6,789 bases of DNA from positions 1 through 6,789 of the forward strand of contig CAMLJW010000293.1 of NCBI GenBank assembly GCA_946480485.1. The letters run 5' to 3'. A program made the translations under genes and the position numbers. Shown piece after piece: positions 1 to 5,930 of the stretch. Below the pieces are notes generated by a model, which saw nothing but the letters and a program-made list of their open reading frames with translations, was not told the DNA's origin and made no database searches. How positions within the stretch are numbered: the stretch's first letter is position 1; each line of letters starts with the position of its first letter. This stretch comes from an uncultured Streptomyces sp. GTDB taxonomy: Bacteria; Actinomycetota; Actinomycetes; Streptomycetales; Streptomycetaceae.

Positions 1-172
1 GCGCGTCGAGGTCGTCCGCGCCCATCCGCCGGGCAATCGTGTACGGGCCCGCGAACGCCCACTCCATCGGAACCTGCTGGTCCAGCAGCATGCCGACCAG
101 CGCGGCCAGCGGACTGCGCCCGAGGAGTTCGTCGGCGTCGGGCTGCTGAGCGAGGTGAAGGGTCACGTTCAT
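1..172 (-). CDS. HhH-GPD-type base-excision DNA repair protein, N-terminal part (3' truncated by window edge)
   Basis: Only the first 57 codons are present; the gene reads leftward from the ATG at 172-170 and runs off the left edge. The product starts MNVTLHLAQQPDADELLGRS and continues through a segment with LLDQQVPMEWAF and then IARRMGADDLDA. This matches the opening helices of the actinobacterial HhH-GPD family of DNA glycosylase-like proteins (relatives of endonuclease III and AlkA), in which a Q-Q pair in the first helical bundle is typical. The helix-hairpin-helix and catalytic Asp lie beyond the window, so enzyme activity cannot be judged. No strong ribosome-binding site is seen before the ATG, but the protein start fits the family well. 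The role is inferred to be excision of damaged bases; the substrate is unknown. Confidence 0.75.
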   Translation of the reverse strand, partial: MNVTLHLAQQPDADELLGRSPLAALVGMLLDQQVPMEWAFAGPYTIARRMGADDLDA

Positions 173-330
173 ACACCGATGATCGCCCCGGACGCCCGCT
201 GACGCCCGCCCGGCCCTCAGCCTTCCGTGCCGGTCCTCAGACCGTGCCAGGCGTCGAAACGGCCTTCCCCAATACCGGGCGTCCAATACCGGGCGTCCCA
301 TACCGCGCGTCCCATACCGCGCGTCCCATG
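173..330. other. Intergenic region upstream of the HhH-GPD gene
   Basis: No gene is supported here. The stretch should carry the promoter of the leftward HhH-GPD gene, but I see no convincing -10/-35 pair and no TANNNT box directly before its ATG. It contains a 10-bp near-perfect direct repeat (GACGCCCGCT then GACGCCCGCC, 191-210) and most of the 14-bp tandem array listed separately. Its right end abuts the SDR remnant. Confidence 0.5.
270..325. repeat. 14-bp tandem repeat, four units in two pairs
   Basis: Four adjacent 14-bp units are visible: CAATACCGGGCGTC at 270-283 and again at 284-297, then CCATACCGCGCGTC at 298-311 and again at 312-325. The two pairs differ from each other at two positions and are identical within each pair. 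A decayed fifth unit (CCATGTCCGTCGTC, 326-339) runs into the SDR remnant, and a partial copy of the unit's end (CCAGGCGTC) lies at 247-255. The 14-bp length is not a multiple of three, so this does not look like protein-coding repeat expansion. It sits exactly where the homology of the SDR remnant begins. Confidence 0.9.
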
Positions 331-590
331 TCCGTCGTCGTGCACACACGGTCGGCGGCTCTGGAGTACGGTCCGTACGGCATCCGCGTGAACACCGTCT
401 CGCCGGGGCTGGTCGACCGCGTCGGCCTGGCGGAGGCGTGGCCGGACGGCGTACGGCGCCGGCAACAGGCCGTACCCACCCGACCGTTGGGGCGCCCGGA
501 GGACGTCGACGACGTGTGCGTGTTCCTCGCCTCACCGATGGCATCGTGGATCACGGGGCACGACCTGGTGCGCGGTGTTGCGAGGTGCCG
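331..590 (+). pseudogene. Short-chain dehydrogenase/reductase (SDR) remnant, C-terminal part only
   Basis: The translation from about 331 contains TRSAALEYGPYGIRVNTVSP, then a substrate-loop region, then LGRPEDVDDVCVFLASP and SWITGHDLV. These are the hallmarks of the last third of a classical SDR: the helix after the catalytic Y-x-x-x-K, the I-R-V-N-x-V-S-P-G strand, the G-R-P-E-D/V-F-L-A-S helix and the I-T-G strand. The N-terminal Rossmann G-x-x-x-G-x-G, the catalytic Ser and the YxxxK are absent. Homology starts abruptly right after a 14-bp tandem repeat. At the 3' end the usual V-D-G-G after GHDLV is missing (the sequence reads LV-RGV, as if about 6 bp were deleted). No stop codon follows, so the frame runs on to 819 inside copCD. 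No ribosome-binding site precedes the ATG at 328. I read this as a dead fragment; the 3' boundary is approximate. Confidence 0.78.
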
Positions 591-606
591 TGTACATCCG
601 TACTCG
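578..606 (+). promoter_or_regulatory. Weak candidate promoter for the copCD-type gene
   Basis: A TTGCGA hexamer (578-583) is followed after 17 bp by TACTCG (601-606). The -35 is fair for a vegetative actinobacterial promoter, but the -10 lacks the final T of TANNNT. The position, about 40 bp upstream of the GTG at 645, is plausible. It overlaps the decayed end of the SDR remnant. No CsoR-type palindrome of the form ATACCCC-N-GGGGTAT was found here, so copper control is not evident from the sequence. Confidence 0.25.
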
Positions 607-633
607 GAAACACAGAGCACGAAGACGGAGAAC

Positions 634-640
634 GGAGAGG
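634..640 (+). promoter_or_regulatory. Ribosome-binding site that fixes the copCD start
   Basis: The purine tract GGAGAGG lies 4 nt before the GTG at 645-647. It is the only good Shine-Dalgarno-like sequence near the start of the CopC-CopD frame, and the GTG it serves is directly followed by a well-formed signal peptide. The frame is open further upstream, back to 438, but that part overlaps the SDR remnant and has no family resemblance. The spacing is slightly short. Confidence 0.65.
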
Positions 641-644
641 TGAC

Positions 645-2600
645 GTGGGCCGAACCCCATGGATACCGGCGCCGCGCCATGCGGTCGCCCTCGTCCTGCT
701 GCTGGGCACGCTGTTCCTGCTGGGCGGTGCCGGAACCGCGTCCGCGCACGCCGCCCTGCGCGACATCGACCCTCGGGACGGATCGATCCTCAAGTCCGCC
801 CCGAAATACGTCACCTTGACATTCACCGAGTCCGTCAGCCTCTCCGACGGCTCGATCCGGATCCTCTCCCCCGACAACCACCGCGTGAGCACGGGCGAAG
901 TGGTGCGCGCCGCCGGCCGGTCGGACACGGCCCGCGTACGGCTCCGCGGCGACCTGCCCGACGGCACCTTCACCGTGGGGTGGCGGGTGGTCTCGGCGGA
1001 CAGCCACCCCATCTCCGGCGCGTTCACCTTCTCCATCGGCAAACCCTCGGCGACCAGCGCGAACATCGCCAACGAGCCCACCGTGGACCCCGCCGTGGAC
1101 GCGCTGTACGACATCGCCCGGTACGCCGCGTACAGCGCCGTGGCCCTGCTCGTCGGCGCGGCCACCTTCCTGCTCGTCTGCCGCCCTCCCACCGCCGAGC
1201 CCCTCCGGAAACTCCTCCGCGTCGGCTGGTGGACCCTGCTCCTGTCCACCGTGGCCCTGCTGTTCCTGCGCGGCCCGTACGCCCGCGGAACCGGCCCCAC
1301 GACCGTCTTCGACCTCTCCCTCCTCCAGAACACGCTGGCCGGCAGGCCGGGTTGGGCCCTGCTGGCCCGGTTGGTGCTGACCGGGGTGGCCGCGGTCTTC
1401 CTCGTACGACTGGACGGACGCAGGGGAGGGGACCGGTACCGATGGGAGGAGCACCCGAAGCCGTCGGTGCTCGCGTCGGGCGCGATCCTGGCCATTGCCC
1501 TGGCGGGCACGTGGGCCGCGGCAGAGCACGCGTCCGCGGGGATCCAGGTCCCCGTGGCGGTGGTCTCCTCCGTGCTGCACCTGCTGGCGATGGCGGTCTG
1601 GCTGGGCGGCCTCGTCGCCCTGCTCGCCACCTTCCACCGCCGCGTCGAAACGCCGCTCGCCGCAGCCTCGGCGGCCCGCTTCTCCCGCCTGGCGTTCGTG
1701 TCGGTGACGGTCCTCGTGGCCACGGGCGTCTACCAGTCCTGGCGGGGCCTGGGATCCTGGGACGCGCTGTTCAACACGTCGTACGGCAGGCTCCTCAACG
1801 CCAAGATGTGCGCGTTCATGTTGTTGCTGGGGGCGGCGATGTACTCGCGTCGCTGGACGGCGGGGCTGGTCGGAGCCGAAAGTCCGGGGGTAGAAGTACG
1901 GGAGGTGGAGCCCGTAGGAGTCAGCGCGGGCGGTGCAGGGGCCTGCGCCGGGAGCGGAGCCGGGGCGGCTGCCGCCGGCGAGCCCACGGAGCCGGATGGG
2001 CCATATGGGCCTGACAAGGCCGATGGGCCTGGCGAGTTCGACGGGCCTGACAAGGCCGATGGGCCTGACGAGTTCGACGGGCCTGACAAGTGCGATGAGC
2101 CGGATGAGGCCGCGGCCCCCCACCGGACTCTGCGCCGCTCCGTGCTGGCCGAAGTCCTCGTGGGCGTGGTGGTGTTGGTGATCACGACGCTTCTCACCGG
2201 TACTGAGCCGGGGCGGGCCGTCACCGAGACGCGGGCCGCGGCTGCCAGCTACCGTGCCCCTGCGACGAAGACCTTGATCCCCTACGACACGGGCAGCCCC
2301 ACCGGCCGCGGCAAAATCCAGATATTCCTGGAACCGAGCAGCGTGGGCGAAAACGCGGTCGAGGCCGTGACCATCGCCCCCGACGGAAGCCTCATCGCGG
2401 TCCCCGAAGTCCGCCTCACCTTCACCCTCGCCTCCCAGAAGATCGGGCCGATCGATGCCGAGCTCACCGACAAGGGCGGCTACTGGGGCACGGACTCCGT
2501 CAACCTTCCGCTGCCCGGCACCTGGACCATGAAGGTCACGGTCCGTACGTCGGAGATCGACCAGGTGACGGAGTCGAGTCCGGTGGAGATCGCGCCCTGA
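645..2600 (+). CDS. CopC-CopD (YcnJ-type) copper-handling membrane protein
   Basis: The product has 651 aa with a GTG start. Residues 1-34 form a signal peptide ending TASA, so the mature protein would begin with His35, as in CopC. The CopC beta-barrel domain spans about 35-132; His35, Asp119 and His121 (in SADSHPISG) are the likely Cu(II) ligands. A CopD membrane part follows, with helices near 155-179, 195-208, 237-256, 275-293, 303-328, 347-366, 386-401 and 499-518. It carries AEHAS (294-295) and HLLAMAVWLGG (from 312). Basic residues in alternate loops agree with an extracytoplasmic CopC domain. The loop at about 405-495 is unusual: Gly/Ala-rich, then acidic hexapeptide repeats. The last ~100 residues form a beta-rich extracytoplasmic domain resembling FixH/YtkA-like domains. 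The family binds copper outside the membrane and probably delivers or imports it; the direction of transport is not shown by the sequence. The gene is convergent with RNase J and stands alone. Confidence 0.92.
   Translation: MGRTPWIPAPRHAVALVLLLGTLFLLGGAGTASAHAALRDIDPRDGSILKSAPKYVTLTFTESVSLSDGSIRILSPDNHRVSTGEVVRAAGRSDTARVRLRGDLPDGTFTVGWRVVSADSHPISGAFTFSIGKPSATSANIANEPTVDPAVDALYDIARYAAYSAVALLVGAATFLLVCRPPTAEPLRKLLRVGWWTLLLSTVALLFLRGPYARGTGPTTVFDLSLLQNTLAGRPGWALLARLVLTGVAAVFLVRLDGRRGGDRYRWEEHPKPSVLASGAILAIALAGTWAAAEHASAGIQVPVAVVSSVLHLLAMAVWLGGLVALLATFHRRVETPLAAASAARFSRLAFVSVTVLVATGVYQSWRGLGSWDALFNTSYGRLLNAKMCAFMLLLGAAMYSRRWTAGLVGAESPGVEVREVEPVGVSAGGAGACAGSGAGAAAAGEPTEPDGPYGPDKADGPGEFDGPDKADGPDEFDGPDKCDEPDEAAAPHRTLRRSVLAEVLVGVVVLVITTLLTGTEPGRAVTETRAAAASYRAPATKTLIPYDTGSPTGRGKIQIFLEPSSVGENAVEAVTIAPDGSLIAVPEVRLTFTLASQKIGPIDAELTDKGGYWGTDSVNLPLPGTWTMKVTVRTSEIDQVTESSPVEIAP
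1998..2114 (+). repeat. In-frame 18-bp tandem repeat within the CopD loop
   Basis: Six to seven 18-bp units encode hexapeptides of the form G-P-D-[KE]-[AF]-D. The clear units are GPDKAD (2007-2024), GPGEFD (2025-2042), GPDKAD (2043-2060), GPDEFD (2061-2078), GPDKCD (2079-2096) and a diverged EPDEAA (2097-2114); a diverged half unit (GPY, 1998-2006) precedes them. The two KAD units are identical in DNA, and the KAD/EFD alternation also gives a 36-bp higher-order unit (2007-2042 and 2043-2078, one base different). All units keep frame. The repeat lies in the loop between the seventh and eighth predicted helices, which the charge distribution places in the cytoplasm. Confidence 0.9.
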
Positions 2601-2637
2601 TCCCGACGGACGGCACCGCCGCGGGTCGCGACCAAGC

Positions 2638-2662
2638 TCAGAGGCCGTCGGGCCACCTCTGA
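2638..2662. terminator. Hairpin between convergent genes, possible bidirectional terminator
   Basis: A perfect 7-bp inverted repeat, TCAGAGG (2638-2644) and CCTCTGA (2656-2662), encloses an 11-nt loop. It lies 38 bp after the stop codon of the copper gene and about 200 bp beyond the end of RNase J. No T-run follows on either strand, which is common for actinobacterial terminators but leaves the call uncertain. A competing 4-bp GGCC stem with a GTCG loop (2643-2654) is possible. Confidence 0.45.
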
Positions 2663-2766
2663 TCGGGCGGTCGTGCCCTGGGCCGGCGTACCCCCACCGG
2701 ACACAGCGCGGCGCGGTCGCTCCGCCGGCCGCGCGGGGACGAGCTCCTCGGCTTCTTGGCCAGGGC

Positions 2767-2787
2767 GCGGCGGGTGCGCCGCTTCTT
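2767..2787 (+). terminator. GC-rich hairpin followed by TTCTT, candidate intrinsic terminator
   Basis: The sequence GCGGCG (2767-2772), a GGTG loop and CGCCGC (2777-2782) form a perfect 6-bp GC stem with a 4-nt loop, followed immediately by TTCTT (2783-2787). For plus-strand transcripts this resembles a compact rho-independent terminator, placed about 170 nt after the copper gene. On the minus strand there is no T-tract after the stem, so it would serve RNase J poorly. A further 6-bp inverted repeat, GCGCGG/CCGCGC, lies at 2711-2734. Confidence 0.45.
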
Positions 2788-2861
2788 GCGTTCGCGCAGC
2801 CGGGTCGACCTGTACCCATGCCCCGCGCCCCGTGGCCATGCCCGGCTTCGCTGGGGGCCCG

Positions 2862-4547
2862 TCACGCGTCGATGATGACCGGGATGATCAGGGGCTTACG
2901 GCGGTGGGTTCGAAACACCCAGTTCGCCACGGCGCGCGCGATGAGCTGTTCGAGCTGGTGCGCGTCTCCGACGCCTTCCTCGGCGGCGGCGGCCAGGGTC
3001 TTCTCGATCACGGGGACGACCGGCTCGAAGGTGGTGTCGTCGTGGACGAAGCCGCGGGCCAGGAAGTCGGGGGGTTCGGCGAGGGCGCCGGTGTCGGCGT
3101 CGACGATCGCCACCACGGTGACCACGCCCTCCTCCGCGAGAGTGCGACGGTCCTTGAGGGAGGCTTCGGTGGCGCCACCGACCTCCATGCCGTCCACGTA
3201 GACGTTGCCGGCGGGCACCTTTCCGGTGATCGAGGCGCGTCCGTCGACGAGATCGACGACCACACCGTCCTCCGCGATGACGACCCGGTCGGGGTCGACT
3301 CCGGTACGGATGGCCAGGTCGGCGTTGGCCCGTAGGTGCTTCCACTCGCCGTGTACGGGCATGACGTTGCGGGGTTTGACGATGTTGTAGCAGTACACGA
3401 GTTCCCCGGCGCTCGCGTGCCCGGAGACATGCACCTTGGCGTTGCCCTTGTGGACGACGTTCGCGCCCCACCGGGTCAGTCCGTTGATGACGCGGTAGAT
3501 GGCGGTTTCATTGCCGGGGATGAGGGAGCTGGCGAGCAGGACGGTGTCGCCCTTGCCGATACGGATCATGTGGTCACGGTTGGCCATCCGGGACAGCGCG
3601 GCCATCGGTTCGCCCTGGGAGCCGGTGCACACCAGAGTGATCCTGTGGTCGGGCAGCTTCTCCAGCTCCTTGACATTGACCACCAGGCCGGACGGCACCT
3701 TCAGATAGCCGAGCTCACGGGCGATGCCCATGTTGCGGACCATCGAGCGGCCCACGAAGGCGACCTTGCGGCCGTACTGGTGCGCGGCATCCAGTACTTG
3801 CTGGATGCGGTGCACATGGCTGGCGAAGCTGGAGACGATGACCCGCCGGGGCGCGGTGCGCAGCACCTGCTCGATCGCCGGGTTCAGCTCGCGCTCGGAG
3901 GTGGTGAAGCCGGGCACCTCGGCGTTGGTGGAGTCGGTGAGAAACAGGTCGACGCCCTCCTCGCCGAGGCGGGCGAAGGCGCGCAGATCGGTGATGCGGT
4001 CGTCCAGCGGGAACTGGTCCATCTTGAAGTCGCCGGTGTGCAGCACCATCCCGGCGCCGGTGCGGATCGCGACCGCGAGACCGTCCGGGATGGAGTGGTT
4101 GACCGCCACGAACTCGCAGTCGAAGGGGCCGAATCCGCGCCGGTCACCTTCACGCACGCGCGCCGTGCGCGGCCGGATGCCGTGTTCCTTGAGCTTGGCC
4201 TCCAGGAACGCCAGGGTCAGCTTCGATCCGACGACGGGAATGTCGGACCGTTCACGCAGCAGGTAGGGCACGCCGCCGATGTGGTCCTCGTGACCGTGGG
4301 TCAGCACGATCGCCACGACGTCGTCGAGGCGGTCACGGATCGAGGTGAAGTCCGGGAGGATCACATCCACCCCGGGCTGGGTCTCTTCGGGGAACAGCAC
4401 ACCGCAGTCGACGATCAGCAGTTGGCCCGCGTACTCGAAAACGGTCATGTTGCGGCCGATCTCACCCAGGCCGCCGAGGGCGACGACCCTCAGCCCTCCT
4501 TCGGACAGAGGCGGGGCGGCTTTCAGCTCTGGATGCGGATGACTCAT
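2862..4547 (-). CDS. rnj: Ribonuclease J (metallo-beta-lactamase / beta-CASP exo- and endoribonuclease)
   Basis: The product has 561 aa, the normal length, reading leftward from the ATG at 4547-4545. The zinc-binding motif THGHEDH is at 83-89, with NHSIPDG (His151) and HTGDFKMDQ (Asp173) supplying further metal or substrate ligands. The beta-CASP region includes SSFASHVHRIQQ (239-250), VGRSMVRNMGIA (265-276) and CTGSQGEP (307-314); HVSGHAS (373-379) and MPVHGEW (396-402) complete the active site. The C-terminal RNase J domain runs from about 450 to the end. The family degrades and matures mRNA and rRNA in the cytoplasm as a homodimer or tetramer. No strong Shine-Dalgarno sequence is present, and a TAGCGT box lies exactly where a leaderless transcript would need it. 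The neighbours are not dapA, the usual Streptomyces partner, so this may be a second RNase J. Function as an RNase is near certain from the motifs; which copy it is remains inference. Confidence 0.96.
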   Translation of the reverse strand: MSHPHPELKAAPPLSEGGLRVVALGGLGEIGRNMTVFEYAGQLLIVDCGVLFPEETQPGVDVILPDFTSIRDRLDDVVAIVLTHGHEDHIGGVPYLLRERSDIPVVGSKLTLAFLEAKLKEHGIRPRTARVREGDRRGFGPFDCEFVAVNHSIPDGLAVAIRTGAGMVLHTGDFKMDQFPLDDRITDLRAFARLGEEGVDLFLTDSTNAEVPGFTTSERELNPAIEQVLRTAPRRVIVSSFASHVHRIQQVLDAAHQYGRKVAFVGRSMVRNMGIARELGYLKVPSGLVVNVKELEKLPDHRITLVCTGSQGEPMAALSRMANRDHMIRIGKGDTVLLASSLIPGNETAIYRVINGLTRWGANVVHKGNAKVHVSGHASAGELVYCYNIVKPRNVMPVHGEWKHLRANADLAIRTGVDPDRVVIAEDGVVVDLVDGRASITGKVPAGNVYVDGMEVGGATEASLKDRRTLAEEGVVTVVAIVDADTGALAEPPDFLARGFVHDDTTFEPVVPVIEKTLAAAAEEGVGDAHQLEQLIARAVANWVFRTHRRKPLIIPVIIDA

Positions 4548-4553
4548 ACCTTG

Positions 4554-4559
4554 ACGCTA
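4554..4559 (-). promoter_or_regulatory. Candidate -10 box for a leaderless RNase J transcript
   Basis: On the minus strand TAGCGT (4559-4554) fits the actinobacterial -10 consensus TANNNT and ends 6 nt before the ATG at 4547. Transcription would then begin at or next to the start codon. The weak purine stretch AAGG just before the ATG is too close to be a normal ribosome-binding site, which agrees with a leaderless mRNA. No convincing -35 hexamer was found 17-18 bp upstream. Confidence 0.4.
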
Positions 4560-4712
4560 CCGGAGAGTCGCACGGTGGATCCTTTGCCCCTGTCCCAACG
4601 GCGTACCGCCGCATGCGCCAGGCGGCATGACCCGTGCGGGCCGGCCTGGTACTCCGGTACCACCGGCCAGCTGGACTTCTGGAATTGTCCTGGTCAACGG
4701 CCTGGCGTGGGA

Positions 4713-4741
4713 GTGCGGGAGGGCGACGAACGCCCTAGGCT
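4713..4741 (+). promoter_or_regulatory. Candidate promoter for the PpsB/PpsA-like operon
   Basis: TAGGCT (4736-4741) is a good actinobacterial -10 (TANNNT). A poor -35 (GTGCGG, 4713-4718) lies 17 bp upstream. Transcription would begin near 4748, giving a leader of about 50 nt. The GGGCG/CGCCC inverted repeat fills the spacer between the hexamers and the 12-bp palindrome at 4755-4766 lies just after the predicted start point, both positions where a bound repressor would block transcription. Confidence 0.35.
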
Positions 4742-4799
4742 GCAAAGAGGGACGGCCGGTACCGGCGAGGTGAAGTCCGTGCCAGCGGGGTGAGAGATC

Positions 4800-5918
4800 G
4801 TGAGGTCTGGGTACATCGTCGCGTTCGACAGCTCTGCCGAGTTCGGGACGAGCAGCCTGGGCGGAAAGGGCGCCGCGCTGGCCGCGATGACCCGGGCCGG
4901 CGCTCCCGTGCCGCCCGGGTTCGTGGTGACCACGGACGCCTTCGAGGCGCTGCTCGACCATGGCGGGTTGCGCCGGTCCGTCGACGCCGCCTTCTCCGGG
5001 CTCGCCGCGGATCCGGGCGCGGTGGCTGCGCGCGGCGCGGAGATCCGCCGCTCGGTGGGCGAGGCGCCCGTGCCTCCTTCGATCGCGTCGGCGGTGACGG
5101 CGGCGTACGAGGAATTCTGCCGGGCCGTCGGCTGCCCGGATGTCGCGGTGGCCGTCCGGTCGAGCGCCGAGGTGGAAGACCTGCCCGAGGCGAGCTGCGC
5201 CGGGCAGCACGACACGTTTCTGTGGATTCGTGGCGCCGACGCCGTCCTCGACGCCGTTCGGCGCTGCTGGGCGAGCCTGTGGACCGACCGCGCGATCCTC
5301 TACCGCGCGGCTCACAGGCTGCCGGAGAGAGGGCTGCGCATGGCGGTCGGGGTGCAGCGGATGGTCGACGCGCGTACCTCCGGTGCCGCCGTGACCGTCA
5401 ACCCGGCCGACGGCGACCCGTCGAAGATCGTGGTGGAGGCGATCTGGGGACTGGGGCACCTCATGGTGTCCGGCGAGGTGACCCCGGACGCCTATCTGGT
5501 GGACAAGGTCCTGAACACCACGGTACGCACGACCGTGTCGCCGAAGCACCAGGAACTGGTTCCCGCCCCCGACGGGCACGGGCTCGTACGGCGGGCGGTC
5601 GAGGAGGGCCGTCGGCGGGTCCCCTGCCTGGTTCCGCGGGAGGTCGTCGACATCGCCGGCCTGGCCAAGACCGCCGAGCGGTACTACGGCTGCCCGCAGG
5701 ACATCGAGTGGGCCGTCGACCGCCACCGGGGTACCTCCACGGGTACCGGCGCCACCGCGGTACTGCTCCAGACGCGGCCCGAAACGGTCTGGAGCCGCCG
5801 ACCGAGGACACCTGCCCACACCAGCCACGGCGCGGGCGCCTCCAGCATCATCGACGTCCTGCTCGGCCCGGGAAGCCGTCGACGTGACCTGCCGGGTGGA
5901 CCTCCCCGCCAGCGATGA
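4800..5918 (+). CDS. Stand-alone PEP synthase ATP-binding (ATP-grasp) subunit, PpsB-like
   Basis: The product has 372 aa. The GTG start is fixed by an in-frame TGA only 9 nt upstream and by family motifs that begin at residue 5. It covers only the N-terminal nucleotide-binding half of PEP synthase / pyruvate phosphate dikinase: LGGKGAAL (20-27), VPPGFVVTT (38-46), AVRSSAEVEDLPEASCAGQ (118-136), VGVQRMV (183-189), SGAAVTVNP (194-202), WGLGHLMVSGEVTPD (216-230), DIEWAVD (301-307) and LLQTRPETV (322-330). The mobile phospho-histidine domain and the PEP-binding barrel are absent. The length and architecture match the PpsB subunit of phenylphosphate synthase, which binds ATP and works with PpsA. 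The second-subunit candidate starts 12 bp downstream, so the two are probably one operon. Expected reaction by analogy: ATP to AMP and phosphate with phosphoryl transfer to a histidine on the partner. The physiological acceptor is unknown. The last ~40 residues are Arg/Pro/Gly-rich and probably disordered. Confidence 0.9.
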   Translation: MRSGYIVAFDSSAEFGTSSLGGKGAALAAMTRAGAPVPPGFVVTTDAFEALLDHGGLRRSVDAAFSGLAADPGAVAARGAEIRRSVGEAPVPPSIASAVTAAYEEFCRAVGCPDVAVAVRSSAEVEDLPEASCAGQHDTFLWIRGADAVLDAVRRCWASLWTDRAILYRAAHRLPERGLRMAVGVQRMVDARTSGAAVTVNPADGDPSKIVVEAIWGLGHLMVSGEVTPDAYLVDKVLNTTVRTTVSPKHQELVPAPDGHGLVRRAVEEGRRRVPCLVPREVVDIAGLAKTAERYYGCPQDIEWAVDRHRGTSTGTGATAVLLQTRPETVWSRRPRTPAHTSHGAGASSIIDVLLGPGSRRRDLPGGPPRQR

Positions 5919-5930
5919 AAGGACCACGTC

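Larger units (their letters stand above)
4548..4799. other. Divergent intergenic region with inverted repeats
   Basis: This 252-bp stretch separates RNase J (leftward) from the PpsB-like gene (rightward) and has no supported gene. It holds three symmetrical elements. The first is TGGTAC-N4-GTACCA (4647-4662), flanked by GGCC on both sides with a 2-nt bulge (4643-4668). The second is GGGCG-N5-CGCCC (4721-4735). The third is the perfect 12-bp palindrome GCCGGTACCGGC (4755-4766). The first and third share the 8-mer CCGGTACC (4654-4661 and 4756-4763). Such elements between divergent genes may bind a repressor, but no regulator gene is visible in the window to pair with them. Confidence 0.5.

Noticed and set aside
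270..325. CRISPR array
   Set aside because: The repeats are directly adjacent with no spacers, the unit is only 14 bp, and no cas genes are present.
571..644. Copper-responsive operator (CsoR or CopY type) before the copper gene
   Set aside because: No palindrome matching known copper-repressor sites was found in the leader.
244..819. The SDR-like frame as an intact gene
   Set aside because: It lacks the Rossmann and catalytic regions, has no ribosome-binding site, lacks the normal C-terminus and overlaps 175 bp of the copper gene.
659..2014. ATG at 659 as a start for the copper gene
   Set aside because: It lies in a different frame; the frame with signal peptide and CopC begins at the GTG at 645.
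237..2819. A very long open frame on the minus strand (860 codons) opposite the SDR remnant and the copper gene
   Set aside because: The translation is low-complexity, rich in Arg, Gly, Ala and His, with no recognisable domain. It is antisense to a gene with signal peptide, CopC and CopD motifs, and arises from GC-biased codon use. The Leu-Val-Arg-Pro repeat in it is just the reverse reading of the hexapeptide repeat.
2638..2865. Small minus-strand frame (75 codons) with a basic Arg/Lys stretch after RNase J
   Set aside because: Its start overlaps the RNase J stop, but there is no ribosome-binding site or known family, and the composition is explained by GC-rich hairpin DNA. A real small basic protein cannot be fully excluded.
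3336..4793. Long plus-strand open frame opposite RNase J
   Set aside because: It is the complement of a gene with all RNase J motifs and shows no family resemblance of its own.
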